Notes under the pieces: model-generated
Database searches by the model: none
Told to the model about the DNA's origin: nothing
What the model saw: only the letters and a program-made list of their open reading frames with translations
Shown here: in pieces, positions 19,480 through 29,247 of the stretch
How the letters are laid out: every line of letters begins with the position of its first letter
How positions within the stretch are numbered: position 1 is the first letter of the stretch
DNA from: a virus
Strand: one strand, 5' to 3'
Virus record (IMG/VR): IMGVR_UViG_3300031857_000146
Location: 1 to 64,000 of that record
DNA length: 64,000 nucleotides
Made by a program: the position numbers and the translations under genes

Positions 19480-20484
19480 ATGAGTTTAGTAACAATAGAT
19501 AGTTTGGGAGGAACACCTCCTTATGTTATTTCAGTTTGTGATATATTTCAATATTCTTGTCAAACTGTGACAACTATATATGATTATATTCCACCATCTG
19601 TTAGTTTTAATATTCCGAGTCCATATTCATCGGCACCAAAAGTTTTAATTAAAATAGTTGATTCAACAGGATGTGTTTTTACACAAGAATATATATGTGT
19701 AACACCAACACCAACACCAAGTATTACTCCAAGTGTTACTCCAACAATTTCTTTAACTCCGTCAAATACTCCAACACCAAGTATCACTCCATCATTTACA
19801 CCGACACCGAGTATAACACCAAGTATTACACCTACACAAACAGTTACACCATCTCATACCCCAACTCAGACAATTACTCCAACTGTTACAAGAACCCCTA
19901 CTCCAACTGTGACACCTGAAACTCCTATTTACGCTTATTTATTCATTGAACCGTATTCAGGTTCATCAAGTATTGGTTCATACATGAACTCACTTGGCTC
20001 AAGTTTTTATGGGTTTACAAATACTACACAACCGAGTAGTTCAGCGAGTACATTTGATTTGGACATGAATAAATATGTTAATTTTTCGGGATGGACAACA
20101 GGATTGTTTCCAAGTATTATAAAACAAATTGTGCCAGGAACAAGTGGGGGATTTGATACATATGGTAATCCGTATATTCGATATAATTTCCCAACAGTTA
20201 AAGTACCTGAAAATACTATTGGATGTAAAGCATGGTACACTTGGATAATACCGACTAATTTAACAAATAACCAATATCAGATTGAGATTGATTTAGGAAT
20301 TGTAAATCCAAATGTCTTTACAAGTGTAAAGATGGAACCGACAATTTATACTAATACATTTACTTATACGGGTAATACTATTGCAAAAACAACTTATAGA
20401 GTTTATACTACATACCCATCAAATACATTTGAATTGGATAATACTTACGACCTTTATTTTAGAGGAAGTAAGGTTGATATATAA
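19480..20484 (+). CDS. Modular adhesin: small beta module, Pro/Thr linker, C-terminal domain
   Basis: 334 residues in three parts. Residues 1-72 match the stand-alone 73-74-residue proteins encoded at 51357-51578 and 59011-59235 (shared pattern G-x-x-P-F/Y-x-x-x-x-C near the start and V-D-S-x-G-C near the end). Residues about 75-147 are a [12 protein letters not shown]-type linker. Residues 148-334 ([19 protein letters not shown] onward) resemble the C-terminal domain of the protein at 32708-33913. It is probably a tail-fibre accessory or receptor-binding protein, but no activity can be named. The linker joins modules that occur elsewhere in other combinations. Confidence 0.65.
   Translation: MSLVTIDSLGGTPPYVISVCDIFQYSCQTVTTIYDYIPPSVSFNIPSPYSSAPKVLIKIVDSTGCVFTQEYICVTPTPTPSITPSVTPTISLTPSNTPTPSITPSFTPTPSITPSITPTQTVTPSHTPTQTITPTVTRTPTPTVTPETPIYAYLFIEPYSGSSSIGSYMNSLGSSFYGFTNTTQPSSSASTFDLDMNKYVNFSGWTTGLFPSIIKQIVPGTSGGFDTYGNPYIRYNFPTVKVPENTIGCKAWYTWIIPTNLTNNQYQIEIDLGIVNPNVFTSVKMEPTIYTNTFTYTGNTIAKTTYRVYTTYPSNTFELDNTYDLYFRGSKVDI
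19702..19920 (+). repeat. Pro/Thr/Ser linker coding repeat
   Basis: Degenerate ACACCAACACC-type repeats encode [12 protein letters not shown] units, an extended mucin-like linker inside the gene at 19480. Confidence 0.85.
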
Positions 20485-20493
20485 TTATAGTAA

Positions 20494-23400
20494 ATGAGTT
20501 TCCCATATAAAAACCCAATATCATCTATCCAAGCAAATGGAACACAAACTGTACCAAGAAACAATACGTATGGTACTACTTTCAGTGTTAATAATACGGG
20601 TGGTTACATGGAGGTGTTCAGTTTATCTGACCTCTATTATACAATACCATCAGGTACCACGGGAAGTATTGAATATTCGGGTAATACTATTCCTATTGAG
20701 TTTACAAAAGGAACGGGAGATGCTTGGTCACCTGATGTAATTACTTTGGCTTCAGATAACATCTCATCAGGTAGAAGACGACTTGGTATGTTGGCTTATG
20801 TTTATGAGGTTGACCAAGTTTATCAATACCATATTAATGATTACGAGACGTTATTTAATGCTGCGACTGCTAGTACGGGATGTGCTCAGGTTTCTAATTT
20901 TGGAACAACAATAAATAATAAAACGGCTGCGGGTCAGTCGTTTATTAATTCTTGGACGGCTAACACTATTGAAGATGTTAGTGGGGCAACATATACTACT
21001 GCGGTATGGAGAAAGTTTGTAACGGGTTCGTCAGGTGGTGTTACGGGAGCGAATGCTTATGGTTCATTCTATGATACTTCAGGACAAACCGCTTCTTTGA
21101 TTAATACCGCTTATCCAATGAGGTTAAATAGTGTCGCTGAGGCTAGTGGTATCACAATTGTTTCGGGTAGTCAGATTACTTTCGCAAGTGCGGGAACATA
21201 TGACATCCAATTTTCAGTTCAATTAAGTAATAATGGAGGTGGTGGTTCGGGTGAAGATGTTGATATATGGTTAAGGCAAAATGGTGTTGACGTTCCTTAT
21301 ACTGATACTCAAGTTACAGTTCAAACTAATAATAGATATGTTGTTGCGGCTTGGGACTTCTTGGTTACAGTTACCGCTGGAACATATGTTGAATTAATGT
21401 GGGCGACAGATAATACTAATATATCTTTATATGCTCAGGCGGCAACTGCGTTACATCCGGCAATCCCTTCTTTGATTGTTACAGTTATTCCTGTTAATGG
21501 TGGAGGTGGAGGTACTGGTACAAATGGTAGTTCAGGTTCATCAGGTAGTAGTGGGTCATCAGGAAGTTCTGGTACATCGGGTACTTCAGGTCCAACAGGT
21601 TCTCCGGGTTCTTCTGGTAGTTCAGGAAGTAGTGGTATATCAGGAAACGCTATATCGATTTATAACGAAGGTAGTTTATTAACATCAGGGGTAACATCTA
21701 TTGATTTTGTTGGCTCAGGTGTTAATGCAACAGGAGGTCCTGCGGTTACAGTTACCATACCAGGTGGTGGAGGTGTTAGTGGTGATTACTTACCATTAAC
21801 TGGTGGAACTGTTTATGGTAATACTTATTTTACAAGCGGATTAACCGCTAGTACTTTAACTGTTACAGGTTTAACTCAGACTAGTGGGATAACATCTACA
21901 GGTGGTATCACATTTCCTCAAAAAACCGTTACTAGTACATATAATATTACACCTTCAGATTATATGGTGGACATTACTGGTGGTACCTTTAATGTACAAT
22001 TACCAACCGCAGTTGGTATTCAAGGTCGACTATTAGCTATCAAAAATAATGGTGGAGGTGCGGTAACTATTCTACCCTATGGGAGTGAAAAGATTGACGA
22101 TAAAACTTTATTAATTCTAAGTGAAACAAACGCCGCACAACTTGTGAGTAATGGTTCTCAATGGGTAATTTTAGGACAAGATAGAAGTACTGTTAATAAC
22201 TCAACAGGTGTATTTGTATTTACAGGATTATCAATTGTATCCACAACAACGTTTAGAGTTGCACCTGTTAAAGGGTGGATAGTTGATGATACAACAAATC
22301 CATTAAGTCCTCAAATCTATTATGTTGATTATAGTGGTGGTACTCATACTGCAATATATGTTAATACTGATACTGAGACTTGGGTATATCTTACAAGTGG
22401 GTCGACTATTGCTCAATCAAATATTGAACTAACGGAACAACAAAGAAGACAAAATATATTTTTAGGTAAATTAGGTCATGCAAACAAAACAAATATTATT
22501 AACGCGTTCAGTCAACCTGATTTTGTACTATCTCCATTAGCTCAACTCAGGGACATGTTTGTTCCTATTAATCTTATAAATGGTGGAATATATCCGTCAG
22601 CTAATGGTGTTAATTTAAGTTTTAATACAAGTGCAGGATATCTTTATGGTTTAGGTATTAATTTTGCGTCAAGTACACTAACTCCAAACGCGTTATATGT
22701 TACAGGTACAAGTCCTTGTACTTTTCAATATCGAACACAAACAGGTGGTACCGCATCAAATACAACATTTATTGACCCGTTAAATTATGATGTTGGTGGA
22801 GTTGTTACTCCTCTTACAGGAACAAAGGCAACCAACCAAAGAATTTATTTGGTTCAAAATGGTCAATTTAGAGTTCAATATGGTCAAACAGAATATAATC
22901 AGTTATCTGCAGCAATCGCTGGTCTTGCAACTGAACAATTTAATACGTTTAGTAATTTTACAAGTAATGGTATTTTAATTGGTGTTTTATCAGTTGTAAG
23001 TACTGCAACTGATTTAAGTGATTCATCTAAAGCTCAATTCTTTTTTGCATCAAAATTTGGTGAAACTGTAGGTTCTGCGGGAGGTGTTGCGACAACTACA
23101 TTACAACAAGCATATAACAACTCATCTGAACCAGAAATAACAACTAACTCAACTCTTGATGGAATTACTTTTAGAAGAGGTAGTGCGTCGGATGCCGACA
23201 ATGTGTTAGTTATTCAAGATGGTTCAGGTATTGATAGAATTCATTTTAATGGTTCAGGTAGAACAACAACAAGTAGTTTAACTGTTACAGGAATTACAAG
23301 TTCAACAGGAAATACTCGTTATGTTGTTGTTGATACTAGTGGTAATACATATTATCAGACAGGTGGTGTTAACGGAACTTCAGGTACATCTGGAACTAGT

Positions 23401-24606
23401 GGTTCTTCGGGAAGTTCGGGCTCAAGTGGAAGTAGTGGGACATCAGGGTCTTCGGGTAGTTCAGGTACTAGTGGTAGTAGTGGTTCATCGGGTTCTTCAG
23501 GAACGTCAGGAAGTAGTGGTACCTCAGGTAATGGTGGTTCATCGGGAACAAGTGGTTTAGATGGGATAAGTGGAACATCAGGTTCTTCAGGGTCAAGTGG
23601 AAGTAGTGGTACATCAGGTTCAAGAGGTTCTTCGGGTACATCAGGAACGAGTGGTAGCTCTGGTACGTCAGGTAGTTCTGGTACATCAGGTTCATCGGGT
23701 AGTTCAGGTTCTGCTGGAACATCAGGTACTGGATTTACTACAATTACAAGTCCGGGTAGTAATAGAATATTAACATCTGATGGAACAGCTAACGCTGCGG
23801 TTGCTCAAGCTAAAATGACTTTTGATGGAATTAAACTGGCGGTAACAGGTGATACAACAATTATTGGTTCCACGACTATTACTGGTAATATAAGTACTAC
23901 AGGTGTAACCTCTCTTGGTAACGGAACATTTACAAGGGCGGGGTCAGCTACTGGTGATGTTATTCTTGATAATAATAGTACAGATACTCCGGGTGTTTTG
24001 TTTTATTATGCTAATAATTCAAACTATGGTATTGATAGTTGGAACGGTTCATTTGATGTTTTAAGTGGACAGTTAGTTCGTATCACAAATAAATTAAATG
24101 AAACTGGTGGGGCTGTAAAGATGGCCGTAGACACTTCAGGTAATGTGGTATTTACAGGATTTATAAAGGCTAATGCATGGAGAGCCGGTCAGGTAATTAA
24201 CGATATTATTTTGAGTAATACTGAGGTAACTGTTAGTACTACAACTATTGCTACCAGTACTTCGGATACTGATTTTGTTACTTATAGTTATACACCATTA
24301 AGTTCTACAAGTTATTTAGTGATACATTATCATTTAGCGGATTATAGTTTTGCTAGTGGTACAGGTAATGACTCATATTTTTCTAGAATAAAAATTGATG
24401 GTAGTGAAATAACATATTCAAAACAAAGTACTGTAAATGGTAATCGTAGTGGTGTATTGTTTCCATTAACGGGAAGATATACTAACTCTAACACTACTGC
24501 AAAATCAGTAGTTGTTGCGTGTCGTAGAGATTCTGCGGATGATAGTATTACAATAGTAAATGGGGCTACATCAATGTGGTTAAGAATAACAGAAGTTGCA
24601 AGATAA
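20494..24606 (+). CDS. Tail fibre 1, collagen-like and modular
   Basis: 1370 residues. Residues 1-180 form an N-terminal module shared with the fibre at 33942 (YxNPIS, then SDNxSSGRRRLGM). Residues about 185-333 look like a C1q/TNF-type jelly roll (FASAGTYDIQFSVQLS, then a strand pattern ending IPSLIVTVIPV). A first Gly-Ser-Ser/Thr tract covers 345-384. Next comes the phage-fibre motif YLPLTGGTVYGN, a beta module with YMVDITGGTFNVQLPTAVG that is repeated at the start of the protein at 40089, and a 320-residue middle region. A second tract covers 958-1080, followed by GTGFTTITSPGSNRILTSDG and a C-terminal beta domain. The order fits a trimeric fibre with an N-terminal virion-attachment end. 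Host receptor binding is inferred. Confidence 0.8.
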   Translation: MSFPYKNPISSIQANGTQTVPRNNTYGTTFSVNNTGGYMEVFSLSDLYYTIPSGTTGSIEYSGNTIPIEFTKGTGDAWSPDVITLASDNISSGRRRLGMLAYVYEVDQVYQYHINDYETLFNAATASTGCAQVSNFGTTINNKTAAGQSFINSWTANTIEDVSGATYTTAVWRKFVTGSSGGVTGANAYGSFYDTSGQTASLINTAYPMRLNSVAEASGITIVSGSQITFASAGTYDIQFSVQLSNNGGGGSGEDVDIWLRQNGVDVPYTDTQVTVQTNNRYVVAAWDFLVTVTAGTYVELMWATDNTNISLYAQAATALHPAIPSLIVTVIPVNGGGGGTGTNGSSGSSGSSGSSGSSGTSGTSGPTGSPGSSGSSGSSGISGNAISIYNEGSLLTSGVTSIDFVGSGVNATGGPAVTVTIPGGGGVSGDYLPLTGGTVYGNTYFTSGLTASTLTVTGLTQTSGITSTGGITFPQKTVTSTYNITPSDYMVDITGGTFNVQLPTAVGIQGRLLAIKNNGGGAVTILPYGSEKIDDKTLLILSETNAAQLVSNGSQWVILGQDRSTVNNSTGVFVFTGLSIVSTTTFRVAPVKGWIVDDTTNPLSPQIYYVDYSGGTHTAIYVNTDTETWVYLTSGSTIAQSNIELTEQQRRQNIFLGKLGHANKTNIINAFSQPDFVLSPLAQLRDMFVPINLINGGIYPSANGVNLSFNTSAGYLYGLGINFASSTLTPNALYVTGTSPCTFQYRTQTGGTASNTTFIDPLNYDVGGVVTPLTGTKATNQRIYLVQNGQFRVQYGQTEYNQLSAAIAGLATEQFNTFSNFTSNGILIGVLSVVSTATDLSDSSKAQFFFASKFGETVGSAGGVATTTLQQAYNNSSEPEITTNSTLDGITFRRGSASDADNVLVIQDGSGIDRIHFNGSGRTTTSSLTVTGITSSTGNTRYVVVDTSGNTYYQTGGVNGTSGTSGTSGSSGSSGSSGSSGTSGSSGSSGTSGSSGSSGSSGTSGSSGTSGNGGSSGTSGLDGISGTSGSSGSSGSSGTSGSRGSSGTSGTSGSSGTSGSSGTSGSSGSSGSAGTSGTGFTTITSPGSNRILTSDGTANAAVAQAKMTFDGIKLAVTGDTTIIGSTTITGNISTTGVTSLGNGTFTRAGSATGDVILDNNSTDTPGVLFYYANNSNYGIDSWNGSFDVLSGQLVRITNKLNETGGAVKMAVDTSGNVVFTGFIKANAWRAGQVINDIILSNTEVTVSTTTIATSTSDTDFVTYSYTPLSSTSYLVIHYHLADYSFASGTGNDSYFSRIKIDGSEITYSKQSTVNGNRSGVLFPLTGRYTNSNTTAKSVVVACRRDSADDSITIVNGATSMWLRITEVAR
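21526..21645 (+). repeat. Short Gly-Ser-Ser/Thr collagen-like tract
   Basis: About 40 residues of Gly-X-Y triplets with Ser/Thr at X and Y. It contains one GPTGSPG, the only prolines I saw in any of the collagen-like tracts. Confidence 0.85.
23365..23733 (+). repeat. Second collagen-like tract of fibre 1
   Basis: About 123 residues of Gly-X-Y triplets, mainly GSS and GTS. It is entered through FVVVD-type sequence and TYYQTGG and left through AGTSGTGF; both joints recur in the other fibres. Confidence 0.85.
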
Positions 24607-26423
24607 TGCCAATACCACCAAATAAAATAAAATACTCAACGTCCTTTCATCCTAATACGATTAAAGTTAAGGATTGGGTTTTAGGTATTAATGAAGGTGC
24701 GGAATACGGGCCAACAAGTGTTACAGGATTTTGGAATTCTATTATACCACCATCAGGTGGTTATACCATGTATGGAAACAAGGCTGTTGCCGGACCATCC
24801 ATAGTGGTTGCTCAAAACGACTCAGAACTTATTGGGTTTACTCAAGGATTTGCAGGTCAAACATTTAGTACCGCTAACGAAGCGTTAGGATGGTATACAG
24901 GTCAAACAGGACTTATTTGTGTTAACCTTGATTATCCTGATATTGTAACTAATGGATTAACATTATTACTTGATGCTGGTTATGTTTCATCATATCCAAG
25001 AAGTGGTTCACGATGGGATGATTTAAGTTTTAGTGGTAACAACGGAACATTAATTAATACTCCGACATTCAGTTCAAGTAATAATGGATACCTTACATTT
25101 AACGGAAGTAATCAATATGTTAACGTTGCAGGTACTCCTGTTGGAATAACAGCATATACTAAAAACGTTTGGTTTTACCTAAACTCAACTGCTGATAACA
25201 ACTTATTAAGTAGCGATACGGGTGGACACTTTATGTATTTTGCAGGTTCAAATAAATTATACTGTGGACACTCAAATTGGGGTAATTATGGTGTTTATCC
25301 CTCAACAACAAGTTTTAGTAATGGTGTTTGGTATAATGCATGTCTTACTTTTGACACAACAAATGGTTTCATTCTATATGTTAATGGTGTTCAGGATAGT
25401 ACATATACTGCTCAAAAAACACCTGTAAGTGGTAATGGTTCTACAAGGATTGGTTCTTATGGCGCAGGAGGTAATTTATTAAATGGTAGAGTTTCAATTG
25501 CAATGACTTACAATAGAGTTTTAAGTTCAACAGAAGTGTTAACAAACTTTAATTCATTTTCATCAAGATTTATTTCACCATCACCTACTCCAACTCCAAC
25601 TAATACTCAAACTCCAACACCTTCAATAACACCAACAATTACACCTACTAACACTCAAACTAATACTCCAACACCAACACAAACCCCAACAAATACAATT
25701 ACACCAACACCAACAATTACTCCGTCATCAACAAGTGAGGGTGGGGTAATTAGTAGTAATTTATTTATGAAGTTAGATGCAACTAATTATGTTAGTGGTA
25801 CTTGGACTGATGAAACGGGGAATGGGAATAACGCAACTATAAATGGTGCCACTTGGTTGTCTACTGACGGAGGTATTTTTGATTTAAATGGGACTAGTAA
25901 TACAATAAGTATACCTCATACTGCTAATCTTAGTTTAAATACTACAACCCAAAGAACAATACAAGTTTGGGTTAAATTTGACGTTTTACCTAGTTCAGGT
26001 CAACAAGTTCCGGTCTTTGGAAAACTATCCAGTTCATTTGGATTTGATGGGTATTGGGGTGGGTTATTCTCGAATGCTGGCGTTGTGAGGGTAGTTACAA
26101 ATGGAACGGGGGTTCAAAAAATATCCGACTCTACGTTAACCGTTTCAATTAATACTTGGTATTTATTTACATTTGTTTCACGAATTACCTCAACTGCTAA
26201 TACCACCAAAGTGTATATTAATAATACCGAATATATAACAACCGCTCATGGTACTGATACATATAGTGAAACTAACCCTCTTTATTTGGGTTACATTGGT
26301 ACTGGTATATCATCACTTTATTTAAATGGTAAAATAGGTGCCTGTTATTTTTATACCACAGGATTAACCGCCAGTGATGTAACAACAAACTATAATAATA
26401 CTAAATCAAAATATGGATTATAA
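24606..26423 (+). CDS. Double LamG-domain adhesin with Pro/Thr linker
   Basis: 605 residues from ATG 24606, which overlaps the previous stop by one base; an in-frame ATG at 24576 lies inside the previous gene and is rejected. Residues 1-110 form a head module (GFWNSIIPPSGGYTMYGNKA, then TFSTANEALGWYTGQTG) that resembles the head of the next gene product. Residues about 116-320 form a LamG/concanavalin-like domain (LTLLLDAGYVSSYPRSGSRW, YLTFNGSNQYVNV, GFILYVNGVQDS, RVSIAMTYNRVLSSTEV). A TPTPT linker follows at 325-377. Residues 380-605 are a second LamG domain (WTDETGNGNNATINGATW, KVYINNTEYI). LamG domains commonly bind sugars, so a role in recognising host glycans is likely but inferred. Confidence 0.8.
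   Translation: MPIPPNKIKYSTSFHPNTIKVKDWVLGINEGAEYGPTSVTGFWNSIIPPSGGYTMYGNKAVAGPSIVVAQNDSELIGFTQGFAGQTFSTANEALGWYTGQTGLICVNLDYPDIVTNGLTLLLDAGYVSSYPRSGSRWDDLSFSGNNGTLINTPTFSSSNNGYLTFNGSNQYVNVAGTPVGITAYTKNVWFYLNSTADNNLLSSDTGGHFMYFAGSNKLYCGHSNWGNYGVYPSTTSFSNGVWYNACLTFDTTNGFILYVNGVQDSTYTAQKTPVSGNGSTRIGSYGAGGNLLNGRVSIAMTYNRVLSSTEVLTNFNSFSSRFISPSPTPTPTNTQTPTPSITPTITPTNTQTNTPTPTQTPTNTITPTPTITPSSTSEGGVISSNLFMKLDATNYVSGTWTDETGNGNNATINGATWLSTDGGIFDLNGTSNTISIPHTANLSLNTTTQRTIQVWVKFDVLPSSGQQVPVFGKLSSSFGFDGYWGGLFSNAGVVRVVTNGTGVQKISDSTLTVSINTWYLFTFVSRITSTANTTKVYINNTEYITTAHGTDTYSETNPLYLGYIGTGISSLYLNGKIGACYFYTTGLTASDVTTNYNNTKSKYGL
25579..25736 (+). repeat. Pro/Thr linker coding repeat between LamG domains
   Basis: ACTCCAACTCCAACT-type degenerate repeats encode TPTPTNTQTPTPS units joining the two LamG domains. 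Confidence 0.85.
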
Positions 26424-26428
26424 ATAAA

Positions 26429-27235
26429 ATGGCAACATCAAGACCCTTCGCATATAACACAGGTTCAACAATATCAGGGACAGAACAAGTCGGAAGTATT
26501 GCTATTGGTACACCAACAAGTGGGTTTACATCCACAGGTTTAAGATGGTGGAATGGGCCTGATGAAGATTTGGGTTATGTGATTGCTCATACTGTTCCAT
26601 CAGGAACACAACCAAATCCTGTTGGAGTTCCTGCTTATATTGGTTTTTGGAGAACATCAGGTAAGACAGATAATAACTTTATTAGTTTGTCTCAGTACGT
26701 ATCAAGTTTTACGGGAACACCACAAACATTTGCAAGTGCATCCGCGGCTAAAACATGGTTGAACTCATCAGGATATTGGACATCTTATGTTAGTTCATTT
26801 ACTTATTATAGATGGCAAATAACTCAAACAAAGACATCGCCACCTGATGCTAATGCTGTACAGGCTGCTGAATTTGTTTTTAGGTTAAATGGTGTTGACC
26901 AAAGTATGACGGGTGTTACCGTTACAAATCCTGGTGGTAGTAATCCTGTAGGTGAAGAACCCTCAAAATTAATTGATGGTAATTTGGCAACAAAAGGATT
27001 AGATTTAAACTTTGTCTCAAACGGAAATGTTACTAATTTTATATTTCAGTTCTCAACTGCTAAAACATTTAATGGATATAGATGGGCTACCGCAAATGAT
27101 GCTGAAAGTAGAGACCCTAAATCATGGACTATTGCGGGTAGTAATAATGGAACAACATGGACTACGCTACATACTGTAAATAACTTTACTGCAACTGTTG
27201 CAAGACAAACATATCAAACTGCTCAAACTTATTAA
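26429..27235 (+). CDS. Discoidin-like (F5/8 type C) adhesin
   Basis: 268 residues. The N-terminal 125 residues share a pattern with the head of the preceding protein (LGYVIAHTVPSG, AYIGFWRTSGKTDNNFISLS, TFASASAAKTWLNSSGYW). Residues 126-268 look like a galactose-binding, discoidin-type beta-sandwich: YYRWQITQTKT, QAAEFVFRLNG, PSKLIDGNLATKGLD, FQFSTAKTFNGYRWATAND, and DPKSWTIAGSNNGTTWTTLH. Such domains bind sugars or lipids. The gene lies 5 bases after the double-LamG gene and ends the first adhesin block, just before the glycosyltransferase operon. No membrane segment or signal peptide. Confidence 0.72.
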   Translation: MATSRPFAYNTGSTISGTEQVGSIAIGTPTSGFTSTGLRWWNGPDEDLGYVIAHTVPSGTQPNPVGVPAYIGFWRTSGKTDNNFISLSQYVSSFTGTPQTFASASAAKTWLNSSGYWTSYVSSFTYYRWQITQTKTSPPDANAVQAAEFVFRLNGVDQSMTGVTVTNPGGSNPVGEEPSKLIDGNLATKGLDLNFVSNGNVTNFIFQFSTAKTFNGYRWATANDAESRDPKSWTIAGSNNGTTWTTLHTVNNFTATVARQTYQTAQTY

Positions 27236-27288
27236 TTTATTTCTTTAATTTTTATTTAAAATTAATACATTTTGGGTAAAACGTTTAC

Positions 27289-28533
27289 ATGAAAATTTTT
27301 ATACAAGTTGCGTCTTATAGAGACCCACAGTTAATCCCAACTATAAAATCTGCATTAGAAAATGCTAAACGACCTGAAAACTTAGTTTTCGGTATTGCTC
27401 GTCAGTATCATCGCGATGATAATTTTGATAATTTAGATGAATATAGAGATGATGAAAGATTTAGAATAATTGATATTCCTTATTATGAATCTAGAGGAGC
27501 ATGTTGGGCGAGAAATCAAATACAACAAGTGTATGATAAGGAAAATTACACTCTTCAAATTGACTCACACATGAGGTTTGCTGAAGATTGGGATGATGAG
27601 ATGATTAAGATGATTAAACAACTTCAAAAGAAAGGATATAAGAAACCTTTATTGACAGGATATGTTTCATCATTTGACCCTGACAATGACCCAAGTTTAC
27701 GTGTTAACGAGCCGTGGAGAATGGCGTTTGATAGATTTATTCCTGAAGGTGCGGTTTTCTTTTTACCTGAAACAATTCCTGGTTGGCAAAATCTAACTGA
27801 ACCTGTTACCGCAAGATTTTATTCCGCTCACTTCTGTTTTACTCTTGGTAAGTTCGCTAAAGAAGTTCAACACGACCCTGAGTTTTATTTTCACGGAGAA
27901 GAGATTTCAATTGCCGCAAGAGCTTACACTCACGGATATGATTTATTCCACCCACACAAAGTTTTGATTTGGCATGAATATACTCGCAAAGGTAGAACCA
28001 AACAATGGGACGACGATAAACAATGGGTGGATAAGAATAATTTTGCTCACAAGAAAAATCGTTCTCTATTTGGTATGGATGGTGAGGAAAATATGAATCA
28101 CGGAAAATATGGTTTTGGTAAAGTTAGAAGTTTAAGAGATTATGAAAAATATTCAGGACTACTCTTTTCAAAGAGAGCCGTTCAACAATATACATTAGAT
28201 AAAGGTTATCCACCTAATCCAAATAACTTCAATTCAGAAGAAGAATGGTTAAAATCATTTACATCAGTATTCAAACATTGTATTGATATTGGGTTTACTC
28301 AAGTACCTGAAAAGGATTATGACTTTTGGGTTGTTGCGTTCCATAATGAATTAGATGAAACCATTTACAGACAAGATGCTGATAAAGGTGAAGTTGATAG
28401 AATGCTAAGAGACCCTGATGGTTATTGTAAAGTTTGGAGAGAGTTCTTAACTGATTCAAAACCTAAATATTGGGTGGTTTGGCCACACTCGGAATCTAAA
28501 GGATGGTGTGATAGAATAACAGGAAATTTATAA
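27289..28533 (+). CDS. GT60-type polypeptide GlcNAc-transferase-like glycosyltransferase
   Basis: 414 residues. The match to the Glycosyltransferase (GlcNAc) family (Pfam PF11397, CAZy GT60) is clear along most of the length: FIQVASYRDPQLIPTI at the start, ACWARNQIQQVYD near 71-83, the metal-binding LQIDSHMRFAEDWDDE around residues 89-104 (D92), and FYFHGEEISIAARAYTHGYD near 198-217. Known GT60 enzymes are eukaryotic polypeptide alpha-GlcNAc transferases: Skp1 GnT1 on hydroxyproline in Dictyostelium, and a Trypanosoma cruzi enzyme on mucin threonines. A protein acceptor is therefore plausible. The surrounding genes encode Ser/Thr-rich fibres. First gene of a five-gene glycosyltransferase operon. 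Donor and acceptor are inferred, not shown. Confidence 0.85.
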   Translation: MKIFIQVASYRDPQLIPTIKSALENAKRPENLVFGIARQYHRDDNFDNLDEYRDDERFRIIDIPYYESRGACWARNQIQQVYDKENYTLQIDSHMRFAEDWDDEMIKMIKQLQKKGYKKPLLTGYVSSFDPDNDPSLRVNEPWRMAFDRFIPEGAVFFLPETIPGWQNLTEPVTARFYSAHFCFTLGKFAKEVQHDPEFYFHGEEISIAARAYTHGYDLFHPHKVLIWHEYTRKGRTKQWDDDKQWVDKNNFAHKKNRSLFGMDGEENMNHGKYGFGKVRSLRDYEKYSGLLFSKRAVQQYTLDKGYPPNPNNFNSEEEWLKSFTSVFKHCIDIGFTQVPEKDYDFWVVAFHNELDETIYRQDADKGEVDRMLRDPDGYCKVWREFLTDSKPKYWVVWPHSESKGWCDRITGNL

Positions 28534-28536
28534 GAT

Positions 28537-29247
28537 ATGAAATTTACATTTGCTACTTTTTGTTTTGGTGAAAGATATTATAACCAAGTTAATAGATTTA
28601 TTGGTGATATCATAGAATCAGATTATAAAACAAATTTGGTTGTCATTACTGATGACCCAAGTAAGATTAATAATCAAGAATTTGTCCACACTTTTAACAT
28701 TAATGATTTTAATCCAAATTATTTGGAGTATGCTAAAAACTACTATGACTTTGATTTTTCAGTTAAAAGATATTCGTTAAGAGCTGCTTTAAGTATTGGT
28801 TTTACTAAAATCATATTAGTTGATTGTGATATGAGAGTTAACCCATCTTTTTTTAATCAAGAAAAGATTTTGGGGGCGTTTGATGAAAATTGTTTATCAG
28901 GGCCTGTAACATATAATTTTAACGAACAAGTTCATACCAATAGTGAATTAGGTAGACGATTACTTGAGTATGAAAAGTATTTCAATCATGAGGTTGATAA
29001 AGATAAGTTGGAGGTTATGCCTGAAGATTGTATTCAATACTTGAGTATTGATGAAGATAAGTTTAATAGTTTTTTAGATACTTGGGACAAGTGTATTGAA
29101 TATAAAAAAGAAAAAGGTTTAAGAAACATACCCGCTGGTAACATAGATGAGATGTGTTTCTCGGCATTATTGAATGGAATTGAAATAAAAAATAATGCTT
29201 ATAAAGCATCAAATATAATATATGCAGAACATGACAAATGGTACTAA
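28537..29247 (+). CDS. GT-A type glycosyltransferase
   Basis: 236 residues. FTFATFCFGERYYNQVNRFI at the start and KIILVDCDMRV near residues 91-101 (D96 and D98 as the metal-binding DxD) give a GT-A-type fold like that of GT8 and related transferases. The C-terminal region has NIPAGNIDEMCFSALLNGIE, consistent with an acceptor-side loop carrying an NxDE element. It lies 3 bases after the GT60-like gene, and the next gene starts inside its end. Sugar and acceptor are unknown; the context suggests sequential addition of sugars to the same target as its operon partners. Confidence 0.65.
   Translation: MKFTFATFCFGERYYNQVNRFIGDIIESDYKTNLVVITDDPSKINNQEFVHTFNINDFNPNYLEYAKNYYDFDFSVKRYSLRAALSIGFTKIILVDCDMRVNPSFFNQEKILGAFDENCLSGPVTYNFNEQVHTNSELGRRLLEYEKYFNHEVDKDKLEVMPEDCIQYLSIDEDKFNSFLDTWDKCIEYKKEKGLRNIPAGNIDEMCFSALLNGIEIKNNAYKASNIIYAEHDKWY

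Noticed and set aside
26419-26426. TATAAATA, an exact T4 late promoter octamer, just before ATG 26429
   Set aside because: It overlaps the stop codon of the previous gene and lies only two bases from the start; the neighbouring genes look co-transcribed.
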